A DNA stretch of 64,000 bases from Comamonas antarctica (GCF_013363755.1 NZ_CP054840.1:2659501-2723500); one strand, 5' to 3'. Counted from the first letter of the stretch, positions 9,178 to 19,274 are shown. Notes: a model not told the origin generated them from the sequence alone. Made by a program: numbers and translations.

Positions 9178-10431
9178 GTGGCCAAACAGATCACCATCGA
9201 ACATGTCTTCAAGGTCTTCGGCGATGCGCCGCAGGACGCGCTGGACCTGGTCCAGCAGGGCATGAGCAAATCCGAGATCCTCGCGCGCACCGGCCAGTCG
9301 ATCGGCGTGTTCGATGCCGACTTCGAGATCCAGGCCGGCGAGATCTTCGTCATCATGGGCCTGTCGGGCTCGGGCAAGTCCACGCTGGTGCGCATGCTCA
9401 ACCGCCTGATCGAGCCCACCTCGGGCCGCATCCTGGTGGACGGCACCGACCTGGGCAGCCTGAGCCCCCGGGAACTGCGCGCGCTGCGCCGCAAGGACAT
9501 CTCCATGGTGTTCCAGTCATTCGCGCTGCTGCCGCACGTGAACGTGCTGGACAACACGGCGTTCGGCCTGGAACTCGCCGGTGTCGACCGCGCCGAACGC
9601 CAGGCCGCGGCCCAGGCCGCGCTGGAGCAGGTCGGCCTCGACGGCTGGGGCGCGAGCTACCCCGACGAGCTCTCGGGCGGCATGCAGCAGCGCGTCGGCC
9701 TGGCGCGGGCGCTGGCCTCCGATCCGTCCATCCTGCTGATGGACGAAGCCTTCTCGGCGCTCGACCCCATCATCCGCACCGAGATGCAGTCCGAGCTGCT
9801 GCGCCTGCAGGAAGTCAAGCGCCGCACCATCGTCTTCATCTCGCATGACCTCGACGAAGCCATGCGCATCGGCGACCGCATTGCGATCATGAAGGACGGC
9901 CAGGTGATCCAGGTCGGCACGCCCGACGACATCCTGCGCAACCCGGCCAACGACTACGTGAGCCACTTCATCCGCGGCGTCGATGCCGCGGCCGTGTTCA
10001 AGGCCGGCGACATCGCGCGCCGCGCGCTCACCGTGGTCAACGAGCACAGCGACCGCGGCTGCCGTCCGGCGCTGCGCATGATCGAGGAATCGGACCGCGA
10101 CTTCGCCTACGTGCTGAGCCCGCGCCAGCGCTACCTGGGCACGGTGTCGGCCGAGTCGCTGCGCCGCGCGCTGCAGGGCCATGTCGGCACGCTGGGGCTG
10201 CAGCATGCGTATCTCGACAACGTGCCCTCGATTGCCGTGGATGCGCCCGTGGCCAACCTGTTCGGCCAGGTCGCGGCCGCGCCCTGCGCGCTGCCCGTGG
10301 TGCAGGCCGACGGACGCTTTGCGGGCGTGGTCAGCAAGACCATGCTGCTCAAGTTCCTCGACCGCGACACGCCGCCCGTGCCGCCAAGCCCGCCCTCCTC
10401 CGTCACCGCAACCACCGGGAGCGCCGCATGA
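9178..10431 (+). CDS. proV: Glycine betaine/proline ABC transporter ATP-binding protein
   Basis: Cytoplasmic ATPase of an osmoprotectant importer. The start is GTG at 9178 (VAKQITIEHVFKVFG), preceded by GAGGGAGAG; 417 residues, close to E. coli ProV (400). The nucleotide-binding domain carries Walker A GLSGSGKST, signature LSGGMQQRVGLARAL, Walker B ILLMDEAFSALD and the switch histidine in FISHDLDEA. After residue about 290 there is a C-terminal regulatory region with a CBS-like pattern, as in OpuA/ProV proteins that sense ionic strength. The N-terminal ALDLVQQGMSKSEILARTG segment is characteristic of ProV. The stop overlaps the proW start as ATGA, indicating translational coupling. Confidence 0.95.
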   Translation: MAKQITIEHVFKVFGDAPQDALDLVQQGMSKSEILARTGQSIGVFDADFEIQAGEIFVIMGLSGSGKSTLVRMLNRLIEPTSGRILVDGTDLGSLSPRELRALRRKDISMVFQSFALLPHVNVLDNTAFGLELAGVDRAERQAAAQAALEQVGLDGWGASYPDELSGGMQQRVGLARALASDPSILLMDEAFSALDPIIRTEMQSELLRLQEVKRRTIVFISHDLDEAMRIGDRIAIMKDGQVIQVGTPDDILRNPANDYVSHFIRGVDAAAVFKAGDIARRALTVVNEHSDRGCRPALRMIEESDRDFAYVLSPRQRYLGTVSAESLRRALQGHVGTLGLQHAYLDNVPSIAVDAPVANLFGQVAAAPCALPVVQADGRFAGVVSKTMLLKFLDRDTPPVPPSPPSSVTATTGSAA

Positions 10432-11705
10432 GCAGTACCGCCGTGAACACCCCCTCCGCCGCCGGCGCGCAACTGGCCCAGGTCAGCACCGATGCGCTTG
10501 ACTCCACCACCATGGACATGTCCGCAATGCCCCTGCCGCTGACCGACGTGCCCGCGGATACCGCCGCCAGCGTCGCCGATCCCGTTGCCGCGATGGACCC
10601 CTGGACACTGGGCAACAGCGGCGGCGTCCAAGCCGGCAACACCGACTGGCTCGACGGCCCGCGCCTGGTCAACGATGCCCTGGGTGGCGCTTCTTCCGAC
10701 ACCCCGGCCACGCTGGCGCAAATGCTCGACGTGCAGCACTGGATGGGCGACTCGGCCCAGGTGCAGAACAGCATCAACCACGGCCTCGAATGGGTCGTCA
10801 CGCATTTCCGGCCCTTCTTCCAGACGGTGCGCGCGCCCATCGATGCCACGCTGACAGGCGTCGAGGGCCTGCTCACGAGCGTGCCATCGATGGTCATGAT
10901 TGCCGTCATGGTGCTGCTGGCCTGGCAGTTCGCGGGCCGCGCGATCGCCATCGGCACGCTGGTCTCGCTGGCCATCGTCGCGCTGCTGGGCATCTGGCCC
11001 GAGGCCATGGTCACGCTGTCGCTGGTGCTGACCTCGCTGGCGTTCTGCATTCTGATCGGCCTGCCGGTGGGGATTGCGCTGGCCGCGAGCGAACGTGCCC
11101 AGCGCTGGACGCGTCCGTTCCTGGATGCGATGCAGACCACGCCGGCGTTCGTCTACCTGGTGCCCGTGGTCATGCTGTTCGGCATTGGCAACGTGCCGGG
11201 CGTGATCGTGACCATCGTGTTCGCGCTGCCGCCGCTGATCCGCCTCACCAACCTGGGCATCCGCCAGGTGCGCCCCGACCTGATCGAAGCCAGCCGCGCT
11301 TATGGCGCCTCGCCGCTGCAGATGCTGTTCAAGGTGCAGCTGCCGCTGGCCATGCCGTCCATCATGGCCGGCATCAACCAGGCGCTGATGCTGTCGCTGT
11401 CGATGGTGGTGATTGCCTCGATGATTGCCGTCGGCGGCCTGGGACAGATGGTGCTGCGCGGCATCGGCCGCCTCGACATGGGCCTGGCCACCGTGGGCGG
11501 CCTGGGCATCGTGCTGCTGGCCATCGCGCTGGACCGCATCACCCAGGCCATGGGCAAGCCCCAGCGCGGCGGCGAAGGCTGGACGCAGCGCGGCCCGCTG
11601 GGCTGGGTGCTGCGCAGCCTGCGCTCCCGCCCGGCCCCGGCGCCTGCCGCCGCCGCACCCGCGGCGCCGTCGGCCGCGCCCACCGGCAACGCCGCCCGCG
11701 CCTGA
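10428..11705 (+). CDS. proW: Glycine betaine/proline ABC transporter permease
   Basis: Inner-membrane permease of the ProVWX importer, 425 residues. A long, polar, Ala/Pro/Thr-rich N-terminus of about 140 residues precedes the first membrane segment; E. coli ProW also has a periplasmic N-terminal tail, but shorter. The permease core includes the TTPAFVYLVPVVMLFGIGNV region and the EAA-loop IEASRAYGASPLQMLFKVQLPLA that contacts ProV. The C-terminal tail is again Ala/Pro-rich. The gene is coupled to proV by a 4-base ATGA overlap and is followed about 100 bp later by proX. Confidence 0.95.
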   Translation: MSSTAVNTPSAAGAQLAQVSTDALDSTTMDMSAMPLPLTDVPADTAASVADPVAAMDPWTLGNSGGVQAGNTDWLDGPRLVNDALGGASSDTPATLAQMLDVQHWMGDSAQVQNSINHGLEWVVTHFRPFFQTVRAPIDATLTGVEGLLTSVPSMVMIAVMVLLAWQFAGRAIAIGTLVSLAIVALLGIWPEAMVTLSLVLTSLAFCILIGLPVGIALAASERAQRWTRPFLDAMQTTPAFVYLVPVVMLFGIGNVPGVIVTIVFALPPLIRLTNLGIRQVRPDLIEASRAYGASPLQMLFKVQLPLAMPSIMAGINQALMLSLSMVVIASMIAVGGLGQMVLRGIGRLDMGLATVGGLGIVLLAIALDRITQAMGKPQRGGEGWTQRGPLGWVLRSLRSRPAPAPAAAAPAAPSAAPTGNAARA

Positions 11706-11801
11706 CGACCGGCGCCCGCCATGGCCTGCGGGCCATGGCCGACCGCCCTGCCCGCGACCGCAACATGTCCGGGCCCCTTCCCCAGAACACAGGAAATCGA
11801 T

Positions 11802-12824
11802 ATGTCGCACACCCCCTCCCGCCTGCGCCGCGCACTGCTGGCCTCCTGCCTTGCGGGCTTCAGCCTGATGGCCGCGGCCCAGGCCCCCGGCAGCGAACTG
11901 CCCGGCAAGGGCGTCAAGGTCTATCCGCTCAAGAGCCCGATTGCCGAGGAAAGCTTCCAGACCCAGATCGTCGTCAAGGCACTGCAAAAGCTCGGCTACG
12001 ACGTGCAGCCAGTGCAGGAAGTCGAGTACCCCACGGCCCATCTGGCCATCGCCAACGGCGATGCGACCTTCATGGCCAACCACTGGATTCCGCTGCATGA
12101 AAGCTTCTACAAGAATGCCGGCGGCGACGCCAAGCTCACGCGCAAGGGCACGTTTGCCGACGGCGCCATCCAGGGCTACCTGATCGACAAGAAGACCGCG
12201 AGCCAGTACGGCATCACCAGCATCGACCAGCTCAAGGACCCCAAGCTGGCCACGCTGTTCGATACCAATGGCGACGGCAAGGCCGACCTGACGGGCTGCA
12301 CGCCGGGCTGGGGTTGCGAAGCCGCCATCGAGCACCAGCTCGATGCCTTCCAGCTGCGCGGCACGGTGTCGCACCAGCAAGGCACCTATTCGGCGCTGAT
12401 TGCCGACACCATCTCGCGCTACAAGGCCGGCAAGCCCGTGCTGTACTACACCTGGACGCCGTTCTGGGTCAGCGCCCAGCTCAAGCCTGGCACCGACGTG
12501 ATGTGGCTCGAAGTGCCCTTCAGCGCGGCGCCTGGCGACCATGGCGGCGTGGACACCAAGCTGCCCAACGGCAAGAACTACGGTTTCCTGCCCAACAGCC
12601 AGCACATCCTGGCCAACAAGCAATGGGCCGAGAAGAACCCGGCCGCGGGCAAGCTGTTCGAAATCATGCAGCTGCCGGTCAACGACATCAATGCCGAGAA
12701 CAACCGCATGTTCGAGGGCGAGAACAAGCCCGGCGACATCGAGCGCCATGTGGCGGGCTGGATCGAGGCGCACCAGACCACCTTCGACGGCTGGCTGGCC
12801 GAGGCGCGCAAGGCCGCGCGATAA
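11802..12824 (+). CDS. proX: Glycine betaine/proline periplasmic binding protein
   Basis: Periplasmic receptor delivering betaine or proline to ProVW. 340 residues from the ATG at 11802 ([10 protein letters not shown]), with a signal peptide ending near [10 protein letters not shown]. The mature protein shows the ProX-type substrate site: [36 protein letters not shown] and [16 protein letters not shown], rich in the tryptophans that form the quaternary-amine cage. It completes the proV-proW-proX order of the classical osmoprotectant operon. The two cysteines in CTPGWGC probably form a disulfide. Confidence 0.94.
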   Translation: MSHTPSRLRRALLASCLAGFSLMAAAQAPGSELPGKGVKVYPLKSPIAEESFQTQIVVKALQKLGYDVQPVQEVEYPTAHLAIANGDATFMANHWIPLHESFYKNAGGDAKLTRKGTFADGAIQGYLIDKKTASQYGITSIDQLKDPKLATLFDTNGDGKADLTGCTPGWGCEAAIEHQLDAFQLRGTVSHQQGTYSALIADTISRYKAGKPVLYYTWTPFWVSAQLKPGTDVMWLEVPFSAAPGDHGGVDTKLPNGKNYGFLPNSQHILANKQWAEKNPAAGKLFEIMQLPVNDINAENNRMFEGENKPGDIERHVAGWIEAHQTTFDGWLAEARKAAR

Positions 12825-12922
12825 CCACGCCCTGCGCATAGCCTTGGGGGCTGCGTACCGGACTCCCCCTACACTGGCCCAGGATTGCCACCCGCTGGCG
12901 GCCATGGGAAAGGATGTTCGGC

Positions 12923-14446
12923 ATGCGCAGTCTTTTGCTGGGCGGCGAGGTCGCCTGCCCTGAATCCGCGGCCGCGGCCCGCGCGGCGGATGCCTCTCAA
13001 ACGCAGCCCCTGCTGGCCGCAGACGACACTACCGCCCATTGCGAGATCGCCATCATCGGCGGCGGCGTGGCGGGGCTGCACACGGCGCTGCGGCTGGCTT
13101 CGCGCTACGGCCCGCGCATGTGCCTGTTCGAGCGCGATGCCGGGCTGGGCGGGCGCGTGGCCGATGTGCCCGCCTCGGACGAACAGGTCGGAGGACCGTT
13201 CGTGCAGCTCGGAGCGCGGCGCATCATGGAAGGGCAGGACGTGCTGGTGCAACTGGCCCATGAGCTGGATATCCCGCTGCAAAAACCCCAGATGCTGGAA
13301 GAGCTGGGCTATACGCGCGGCATGTATGCCACCCACAACGACGAATTCATCCGCGTGTTTCCCAGCCTCGATGTCGACCGCGACCGCGGCGGCTACGAGA
13401 TCCAGCTCTATGAAAAACTGCTGCGCGGCCCCGAGCGCGCCCATGTCGAGCGCTACCCGAGCCTGCGTGCCTATGCCGAGAAAGTGATAGGGGCCGAAGG
13501 CTGCGCCTTCCTGCACGAAACCTACCGCTTCCGTGCCGATCTCGAGTACGACCTCAACGCCAGGGCCTACCTCGACTACCTCGACGAGGAAAACGACGCC
13601 GGGGCCATCTGCCCGAGCGGCCATTGCCAGAGCCTCTACCCGGTGGGCGGCATGTCGGCCTATACGCGCGCCATGGAGCAGCGCGTGCGCGAACTCGGCG
13701 CGCAGATCCATCTCGATGAAGCCGTGCTGTCCATCGACAAGTCGCCCGCCGGCTACCTGATCAAGACCCCGCGCCGCGCAATCACCGCCGGCACGCTGGC
13801 GATTGCGCTGCCGCCGGTCGCGCTGGCCCAGGTGCAGGGGGAAATTGCCGATCGCATCCGCGCCCAGCCCGAGTACCAGGCGCTGGTCGGCGTGCGCGTC
13901 ACCACCATCACCCAGTGGTACGACCACCCCTGGTGGCGCGGCATCATCACGCCGGACGGCCGCCATGTGTGGCGCGCCTGGACCACGGGCCACTGCATCA
14001 ACTCGGTGGAGATTCCGCTGGAGGATTATGCGTCCACGCAGAACGCCATCCGCGTGGTCTACAACGACCAGTCCGAATGCGCCGACCTCTGGGCGCAGCT
14101 GGCGCGCGGCCCGCTCGAAGCGCTGGAAAAGGAAGTCGCGATCGGGTTGAACCACCTGTTCGCCAACAATGGCGTGACCCGCCCCGTGACCATCGGCGCG
14201 CCACGCAAGACGGTGTTCCGCGAATGGCCCGACGCCTGGTACTACCTGCGCGCCGGCAACCAGTTCAGCAACCGCGACATCTTCCGCTGGGCCGTGCAGC
14301 CGCTGCCCAGCGAAGATGTGGCGCTGGTGAGCGACGGCTACAACCCGCAGCGCTCGGGCTGGGCCGATGCGGCCTACAAGTCATCGATACGCTATCTCAA
14401 CCGGCGCTTCGGCATGGGGTTGCCGGGACTCGAAGCCCGGCGCTGA
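12923..14446 (+). CDS. FAD-dependent oxidoreductase, flavin amine-oxidase-like
   Basis: A dinucleotide-binding motif IAIIGGGVAGLHTALRLAS near residue 45 is followed by the FERDAGLGGRV ribose-contact segment and a C-terminal DGYNPQRSGWADAA region, the general plan of flavin amine oxidases and related monooxygenases. Length is 507 residues from the ATG at 12923, which has GGGAAAGG nine bases upstream; an ATG at 12914 directly abuts that site and would add three residues. The substrate is unknown. CPSGHCQSLYPVGGMSAYTRAM is a notable Cys/Gly-rich block in mid-protein. There is no signal peptide, though the first 40 residues are Ala-rich and probably disordered. It may stand alone: the gene after it is on the other strand. 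Confidence 0.75.
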   Translation: MRSLLLGGEVACPESAAAARAADASQTQPLLAADDTTAHCEIAIIGGGVAGLHTALRLASRYGPRMCLFERDAGLGGRVADVPASDEQVGGPFVQLGARRIMEGQDVLVQLAHELDIPLQKPQMLEELGYTRGMYATHNDEFIRVFPSLDVDRDRGGYEIQLYEKLLRGPERAHVERYPSLRAYAEKVIGAEGCAFLHETYRFRADLEYDLNARAYLDYLDEENDAGAICPSGHCQSLYPVGGMSAYTRAMEQRVRELGAQIHLDEAVLSIDKSPAGYLIKTPRRAITAGTLAIALPPVALAQVQGEIADRIRAQPEYQALVGVRVTTITQWYDHPWWRGIITPDGRHVWRAWTTGHCINSVEIPLEDYASTQNAIRVVYNDQSECADLWAQLARGPLEALEKEVAIGLNHLFANNGVTRPVTIGAPRKTVFREWPDAWYYLRAGNQFSNRDIFRWAVQPLPSEDVALVSDGYNPQRSGWADAAYKSSIRYLNRRFGMGLPGLEARR

Positions 14447-14454
14447 CAAGCCCG

Positions 14455-14931
14455 CTACCAGCCGGCGCACGAGCCCTGGCTCGACACCGACACGAAGCGC
14501 TCGACCAGCAGCACCAGTTCCTGCTCTTTCGCCGACGGCGGCGCATCGGCGCGCGCGCGCAACACCCAGCGCCCTTGCACTTCCACCAAGAGCGGCGCAC
14601 CGGGCGCAGCCCGGCTTGCCAGGTAGGCCGCATCGAGCAAGGCCTTGTCGCCCGCCTCGGCCACGCGCATCTCGGCGCCGCTGCGGCATTCGGTGAAGCG
14701 CCCGGCATCGGCCTGCTGGCGGTAGGTACCGCGCCAGGTCTCGGTGCGCTCGGTGGGCTGCAGCGTGGCCGCCTGCAGCGCGGGCGCGACGGCCGGCGCC
14801 TGGGGTTTGGCGGCAGACATCCAGCCGGTCAACGACGGCATCGAGGGCATCGACGGCATGCGCAGTCCGGAGCAGCCGGAAAGCGCAATGGCGGCGGCCA
14901 GCAGCGCGGTGCGCAGGGGCGGGAGATACAT
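14455..14931 (-). CDS. Putative lipoprotein of unknown function
   Basis: 158 residues. The N-terminus MYLPPLRTALLAAAIALSGC is a lipoprotein signal with lipobox ALSGC, so the mature protein starts at Cys20. A low-complexity MPSMPSMPSL segment follows, then a domain with WRGTYRQQADAGRFTECRSG and LLVEVQGRWVLR that faintly resembles the NlpE/copper-homeostasis type of envelope lipoprotein domain; that comparison is from memory and weak. It is convergent with the FAD oxidoreductase. The longer upstream frame to 15135 runs through a repeat and is rejected. Confidence 0.65.
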   Translation of the reverse strand: MYLPPLRTALLAAAIALSGCSGLRMPSMPSMPSLTGWMSAAKPQAPAVAPALQAATLQPTERTETWRGTYRQQADAGRFTECRSGAEMRVAEAGDKALLDAAYLASRAAPGAPLLVEVQGRWVLRARADAPPSAKEQELVLLVERFVSVSSQGSCAGW

Positions 14932-15069
14932 GGGAAGCTTTCGGGCGGGGAACAAGGCGCGCACCTTAGCAGATGCCAGGCGTCCGGCCGCAGCACTGCA
15001 TCCTCTCGGGGCAAGGACGCTCATCCTGCGAATCGGATTCGCAGGCAGGCTCGGAACGCATGACTGATA

Positions 15070-15129
15070 CCGTTCGTCCTGAGCCCTGAGCCCTGAGCCC
15101 TGAGCCTTTCGGAGGGTCGAAGGATGAGC
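15070..15129. repeat. Palindromic element with four tandem CCTGAGC heptamers
   Basis: The segment begins CCGTTCGTCCTGAGC and ends in TTTCGGAGGGTCGAAGGATGAGC, a version of the CGTTCGCCCTGAGC...TCGAAGG element common between proteobacterial genes. Between the two halves, CCTGAGC is repeated four times without change (15078-15105). A second, longer version lies at 19275-19378. Confidence 0.75.
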
Positions 15130-15144
15130 CGCCACTCCTCGATT

Positions 15145-16560
15145 TCAGGCCATCCCGTCCCTGCTCAGATTCCCCACCATCTGCGACGGCACCACCCAGG
15201 CATCGAACTGCTCGGCCGTCAGGTGGCCGCTGGCCACGGCGGCTTCGCGCAGGCTGGTGCCTTCGCGGTGGGCCTTCTTGGCGATGTAGGCGGCCTTGTC
15301 GTAGCCGATATGCGGGTTCAGCGCCGTGACCAGCATCAGCGAGCGCTGCACCAGTTCGGCAATGCGCTCCTCGTTGGGCGTGATGCCCACGGCGCAGTGG
15401 TCGTTGAAGCTGCGCATGCCATCCGACAGCAGGCGCACGCTCTGCAGGAAGTTGTGGATCACCATCGGGCGGAACACATTGAGCTCGAAATTGCCCGAGG
15501 CACCGCCAATGTTGATGGCCACGTCATTGCCCATGACCTGCGCGGCCAGCATGGTCAGCGCCTCGCTTTGCGTGGGATTGACCTTGCCCGGCATGATGGA
15601 CGAGCCCGGCTCGTTCTCGGGAATGCTGAGCTCGCCGATGCCGCTGCGCGGGCCGCTCGACAGCCAGCGCACGTCGTTGGCGATCTTGGTCAGGCTCGCG
15701 GCCAGGGTCTTGAGCGCGCCGTGGGCGTGCACCAGCGCATCGACGCTGGCCAGGGCCTCGAACTTGTTCGGGGCGGTGACGAACGGCAGGCCCGTGATTT
15801 CCGCGAGCTCGACGGCGACCGCGCCCGCATAGCCATTGGGCGCGTTCAGGCCCGTGCCCACGGCCGTGCCGCCGAGCGCGAGTTCGCACAGGTGCGCGAT
15901 GGACGCGCGCACATGGCCCTGGCCGTGGGCCAGCTGCGCGACATAGCCCGAGAACTCCTGGCCCAGCGTCAGCGGCGTGGCGTCCTGCAGGTGGGTGCGG
16001 CCGATCTTGATGATGCCGTCAAAGGCGCGCGACTTCTCCTCGAGCGTCGCCTGCAGCTGGGCAATGGCGGGAAGCACCTGGTACGTCAGGCCCTGCACGG
16101 CCGCGACATGCATCGCCGTGGGGAACACATCGTTGCTCGACTGGCTCTTGTTCACGTCGTCGTTCGGGTGCACCAGCCGGCCTTCGCCGCGCTCGCCGCC
16201 CAGCAGTTCGCTGGCGCGGTTGGCCAGCACCTCGTTGACGTTCATATTGGTCTGCGTGCCCGAGCCGGTCTGCCAGACGACCAGCGGGAACTCATCGTCA
16301 TGCTTGCCTTCGACGACTTCGTTGGCGGCGGCAATGATGGCTTCGGACTTGGCACCATCGAGCAGGCCCAGTTCGCGGTTGACCTGGGCCGACGCGCGCT
16401 TGACCAGCGCCAAGGCATAGATCAGCTCGCGCGGCTGGCGCTCGCCCGAGATGTCGAAATTCTGCAGGGAGCGCTGGGTCTGCGCGCCCCACAGCCGGTC
16501 GGCCGGGACCTCGATCGGGCCGAAAGTGTCACGTTCCTGTCGCGTTGCCGGTTGCGTCAT
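15145..16560 (-). CDS. fumC: Fumarate hydratase class II
   Basis: Iron-independent, tetrameric fumarase of the TCA cycle, 471 residues from the ATG at 16560 ([11 protein letters not shown]), with GGAGAC upstream; a TTG two codons earlier is possible but unnecessary. The lyase-superfamily signature [13 protein letters not shown] is intact, as are the substrate-binding blocks [27 protein letters not shown] and [18 protein letters not shown]. It is divergent from a class I Fe-S fumarase, and a candidate Fur box lies 40-55 bp upstream of its start. Confidence 0.97.
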   Translation of the reverse strand: MTQPATRQERDTFGPIEVPADRLWGAQTQRSLQNFDISGERQPRELIYALALVKRASAQVNRELGLLDGAKSEAIIAAANEVVEGKHDDEFPLVVWQTGSGTQTNMNVNEVLANRASELLGGERGEGRLVHPNDDVNKSQSSNDVFPTAMHVAAVQGLTYQVLPAIAQLQATLEEKSRAFDGIIKIGRTHLQDATPLTLGQEFSGYVAQLAHGQGHVRASIAHLCELALGGTAVGTGLNAPNGYAGAVAVELAEITGLPFVTAPNKFEALASVDALVHAHGALKTLAASLTKIANDVRWLSSGPRSGIGELSIPENEPGSSIMPGKVNPTQSEALTMLAAQVMGNDVAINIGGASGNFELNVFRPMVIHNFLQSVRLLSDGMRSFNDHCAVGITPNEERIAELVQRSLMLVTALNPHIGYDKAAYIAKKAHREGTSLREAAVASGHLTAEQFDAWVVPSQMVGNLSRDGMA

Positions 16561-16598
16561 CCGCAAGTCTCCATAAGGTGAAAGAAAACAATCAAATG

Positions 16599-16614
16599 AA
16601 TGATACCCATTCTC
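16599..16614. promoter_or_regulatory. Candidate Fur box between the fumarase genes
   Basis: AATGATACCCATTCTC matches 13 of the last 16 positions of the classical 19-bp Fur consensus (GATAATGATAATCATTATC), in an AT-rich patch 39-54 bp upstream of fumC. The location suits control of the fumC promoter. Binding is inferred from sequence only. Confidence 0.45.
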
Positions 16615-16759
16615 ACTGGCTCATTCCCCGTGGACCGTGGCATGGTGCACAAGACAGCGTGAATCCGTCAACTGTTATAGAAGACTGGCGCACTTTGCAG
16701 CGCTTTGCCGCGAAGCACAGGATAATCGCGGGTTGCGTTCCCCACATAGAAAACCCACG

Positions 16760-18313
16760 ATGACAACCACGATCCGCCAGCAGGACCTGATCGATTCGAT
16801 CGCAGGCGCCCTGCAGTACATCAGCTATTACCACCCTGCCGACTACATTGCCCACCTGGCGCGCGCCTACGAGCGCGAGCAGAGCCCGGCGGCAAAGGAC
16901 GCGATGGCCCAGATCCTGACCAACTCGAAGATGTCGGCCATCGGCCACCGTCCGATCTGCCAGGACACGGGCATCGTCAACGTGTTCCTGAAGATCGGCA
17001 TGGACGTGCGCTGGGAAGGCTTCACCGGCGGACTCGAGGATGCGGTCAACGAAGGCGTGCGGCGCGGCTACAACCACCCCGACAACATGCTGCGCGCCTC
17101 GGTGGTGGCCGACCCGCACTTCGCGCGCAAGAACACCAAGGACAACACGCCGGCCGTGATCTTCACGCAGATCGTTCCCGGCAACACCGTCGACATCACC
17201 GTCGCGGCCAAGGGCGGCGGCTCGGAAAACAAGTCGAAGATGATCATGATGAACCCCGGCGACAGCATCGTCGACTGGGTGCTCAAGACCATCCCGACGA
17301 TGGGCGCGGGCTGGTGCCCGCCGGGCATGATCGGCATCGGCATCGGCGGCACCGCCGAGAAGGCCGTGCTGCTCGCCAAGGAAAGCCTGATGGAAGACCT
17401 GGACATGTATGAACTCCAGGCCAAGTCGCAGCGTGGCGAGAAGCTCGACCAGGTCGAGGAAATGCGCCTCGAACTGTACGAGAAGGTCAACGCCCTGGGC
17501 ATCGGCGCGCAGGGCCTGGGCGGCCTGTCGACGGTGCTCGACGTCAAGATCAAGATGTACCCGACGCACGCGGCGTCCAAGCCCGTGGCCATGATCCCCA
17601 ACTGCGCCGCCACGCGCCACGCGCATTTCGTCATGGACGGCTCGGGCCCGGTCTACATGGACCCGCCTTCGCTGGACCTGTGGCCCAAGGTCGAATGGGC
17701 GCCCGACACGCAAAAGAGCAAGCGCGTCGACCTGAACGCCCTGACCAAGGAAGAGGTCGCGAGCTGGAAGCCCGGCGACACGCTGCTGCTCAACGGCAAG
17801 ATGCTGACCGGCCGCGATGCGGCGCACAAGCGCATCCAGGACATGCTGGCCAAGGGCGAACCCCTGCCCGTCGATTTCACCAACCGCGTGATCTACTACG
17901 TCGGCCCCGTGGACCCGGTGGGCGACGAAGCCGTGGGCCCGGCCGGCCCGACCACGGCCACGCGCATGGACTCGTTCACCAACATGATGCTGGAGAAGAC
18001 CGGCCTGATCGCCATGATCGGCAAAGCCGAGCGCGGCCCGGTGGCCATCGAGGCCATCAAGCAGCACAAGAGCGCCTACCTGATGGCCGTGGGCGGCGCC
18101 GCCTACCTGGTGTCGAAGGCCATCCGGAACGCCAAGGTCGTGGGCTTTGCCGACCTGGGCATGGAAGCGATCTATGAATTCGACGTGGTCGACATGCCCG
18201 TCACGGTGGCCGTCGATGCGGGCGGCACCAGCGCCCACATCACCGGCCCGGCGATCTGGAAGGAAAAGATCGCCACCGGTCAGTTCAAGGGCATTGCGGT
18301 CGAAGGCGTCTGA
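16760..18313 (+). CDS. Fumarate hydratase class I (Fe-S)
   Basis: Oxygen-sensitive [4Fe-4S] fumarase, 517 residues from the ATG at 16760 (MTTTIRQQDLIDSIAG). It is the single-chain FumA/FumB type: the N-terminal alpha domain carries ICQDTGIVNVF, WCPPGMIGIGIGGTAEKA and IPNCAATRHAHF (cluster cysteines), and the C-terminal beta domain carries GKMLTGRDAAHKR and GPTTATRMDSF. It catalyses the same reaction as the divergent fumC and could serve under iron-replete or low-oxidant conditions. Confidence 0.94.
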   Translation: MTTTIRQQDLIDSIAGALQYISYYHPADYIAHLARAYEREQSPAAKDAMAQILTNSKMSAIGHRPICQDTGIVNVFLKIGMDVRWEGFTGGLEDAVNEGVRRGYNHPDNMLRASVVADPHFARKNTKDNTPAVIFTQIVPGNTVDITVAAKGGGSENKSKMIMMNPGDSIVDWVLKTIPTMGAGWCPPGMIGIGIGGTAEKAVLLAKESLMEDLDMYELQAKSQRGEKLDQVEEMRLELYEKVNALGIGAQGLGGLSTVLDVKIKMYPTHAASKPVAMIPNCAATRHAHFVMDGSGPVYMDPPSLDLWPKVEWAPDTQKSKRVDLNALTKEEVASWKPGDTLLLNGKMLTGRDAAHKRIQDMLAKGEPLPVDFTNRVIYYVGPVDPVGDEAVGPAGPTTATRMDSFTNMMLEKTGLIAMIGKAERGPVAIEAIKQHKSAYLMAVGGAAYLVSKAIRNAKVVGFADLGMEAIYEFDVVDMPVTVAVDAGGTSAHITGPAIWKEKIATGQFKGIAVEGV

Positions 18314-18368
18314 CGCCTGCCACCGGGCTGCGTCCTGCAGCCCGGCGCTGGACGGGGCATACTGGCAC

Positions 18369-18393
18369 GCGGGCCGGTCCGGCCCGCCTTTTC
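18369..18393 (+). terminator. Probable terminator after the class I fumarase gene
   Basis: GCGGGCCGG and CCGGCCCGC form a nine-base-arm hairpin followed by CTTTTC. It ends only about 12 bp before the murI start, so murI may depend on readthrough or on a promoter overlapping this hairpin. A second GC hairpin without a T tract lies at 18323-18345. Confidence 0.55.
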
Positions 18394-18405
18394 CTGTCCC
18401 ACCCC

Positions 18406-19251
18406 ATGCATCCAGCCTCCCCCATCGGCATCTTCGACAGCGGCATCGGCGGCCTCAGCGTCTTGCAGGCGCTGCGCCATGAACTGCCGCACGAGCACTT
18501 CATCTATGTGGCCGACAGCGGCTACGCGCCGTATGGCGAGCGCGACGAGGCTTTCGTGCAGCAGCGCACCAGCGCCATCGCGCGCCACCTGCGCGCGCAG
18601 CATGGCATCAAGGCATTGGTCATCGCCTGCAACACGGCCACGGCCGCGGCCGTCGAGCATGTGCGCCGCGAAATGCCCGACCTGCCGCTGATCGGCGTCG
18701 AGCCTGCGCTCAAGCCCGCGGCGCTGGGCAGCCAAACGCACCATGTGGGCGTGATGGCCACGCGCGGCACCGTCAGCAGCGCACGCTTCGCGCGGCTGCT
18801 GGGCGAGCATTCGCAGAACACGCATTTCGCCGTCGAGGCCTGCGACGGCCTGGCGCATGCCATCGAACAAGCCACCGAACTGCCGCAGCCCGCGGACCTG
18901 CACAGCACCGAGCTCTGGGCGCGCTGCGCGCAGCATGTGCAGGCCCTGGGCAGCTTCGGCCTGAAGACCGGCGAGATCGACACGCTGGTGCTGGGCTGCA
19001 CCCACTACATCTTTGTCAAGGACGAACTGCGCGCGCTGCTCGGCCCCGAGGTGCAGCTGATCGACACCGGCGCGGCCGTGGCGCGCCAGGTGCGGCGCCT
19101 GCTGGGGCAGATGGACCTGCTGGCGCCCGCGGGCGGCGGCGCGCCAGAGATCGAGCTGTATGCAACGGGGGGGTTGAACAGCCTGAAGGCTGCGGCGCAG
19201 CGCTGGCTGGGGGTGGCGCCGCAGCGGTGCGAGGCGGTGGAGATCGGGTAG
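18406..19251 (+). CDS. murI: Glutamate racemase
   Basis: Interconverts L- and D-glutamate for peptidoglycan. 281 residues. The two catalytic cysteines lie in IACNTATAAAV (about residue 74) and VLGCTHYIF (about residue 193), and the N-terminus has the family start IGIFDSGIGGLSVLQAL and YVADSGYAPYGE. No adjacent gene is functionally linked, though murB is 2 kb away. A repeat element follows the stop. Confidence 0.96.
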   Translation: MHPASPIGIFDSGIGGLSVLQALRHELPHEHFIYVADSGYAPYGERDEAFVQQRTSAIARHLRAQHGIKALVIACNTATAAAVEHVRREMPDLPLIGVEPALKPAALGSQTHHVGVMATRGTVSSARFARLLGEHSQNTHFAVEACDGLAHAIEQATELPQPADLHSTELWARCAQHVQALGSFGLKTGEIDTLVLGCTHYIFVKDELRALLGPEVQLIDTGAAVARQVRRLLGQMDLLAPAGGGAPEIELYATGGLNSLKAAAQRWLGVAPQRCEAVEIG

Positions 19252-19274
19252 GAACTTGAGAGCAGAACGTCCAG

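Noticed and set aside
15070..15129. Possible CRISPR-like or coding repeat
   Set aside because: Repeats are direct heptamers without spacers and there are no cas genes; it is an expanded palindromic element.
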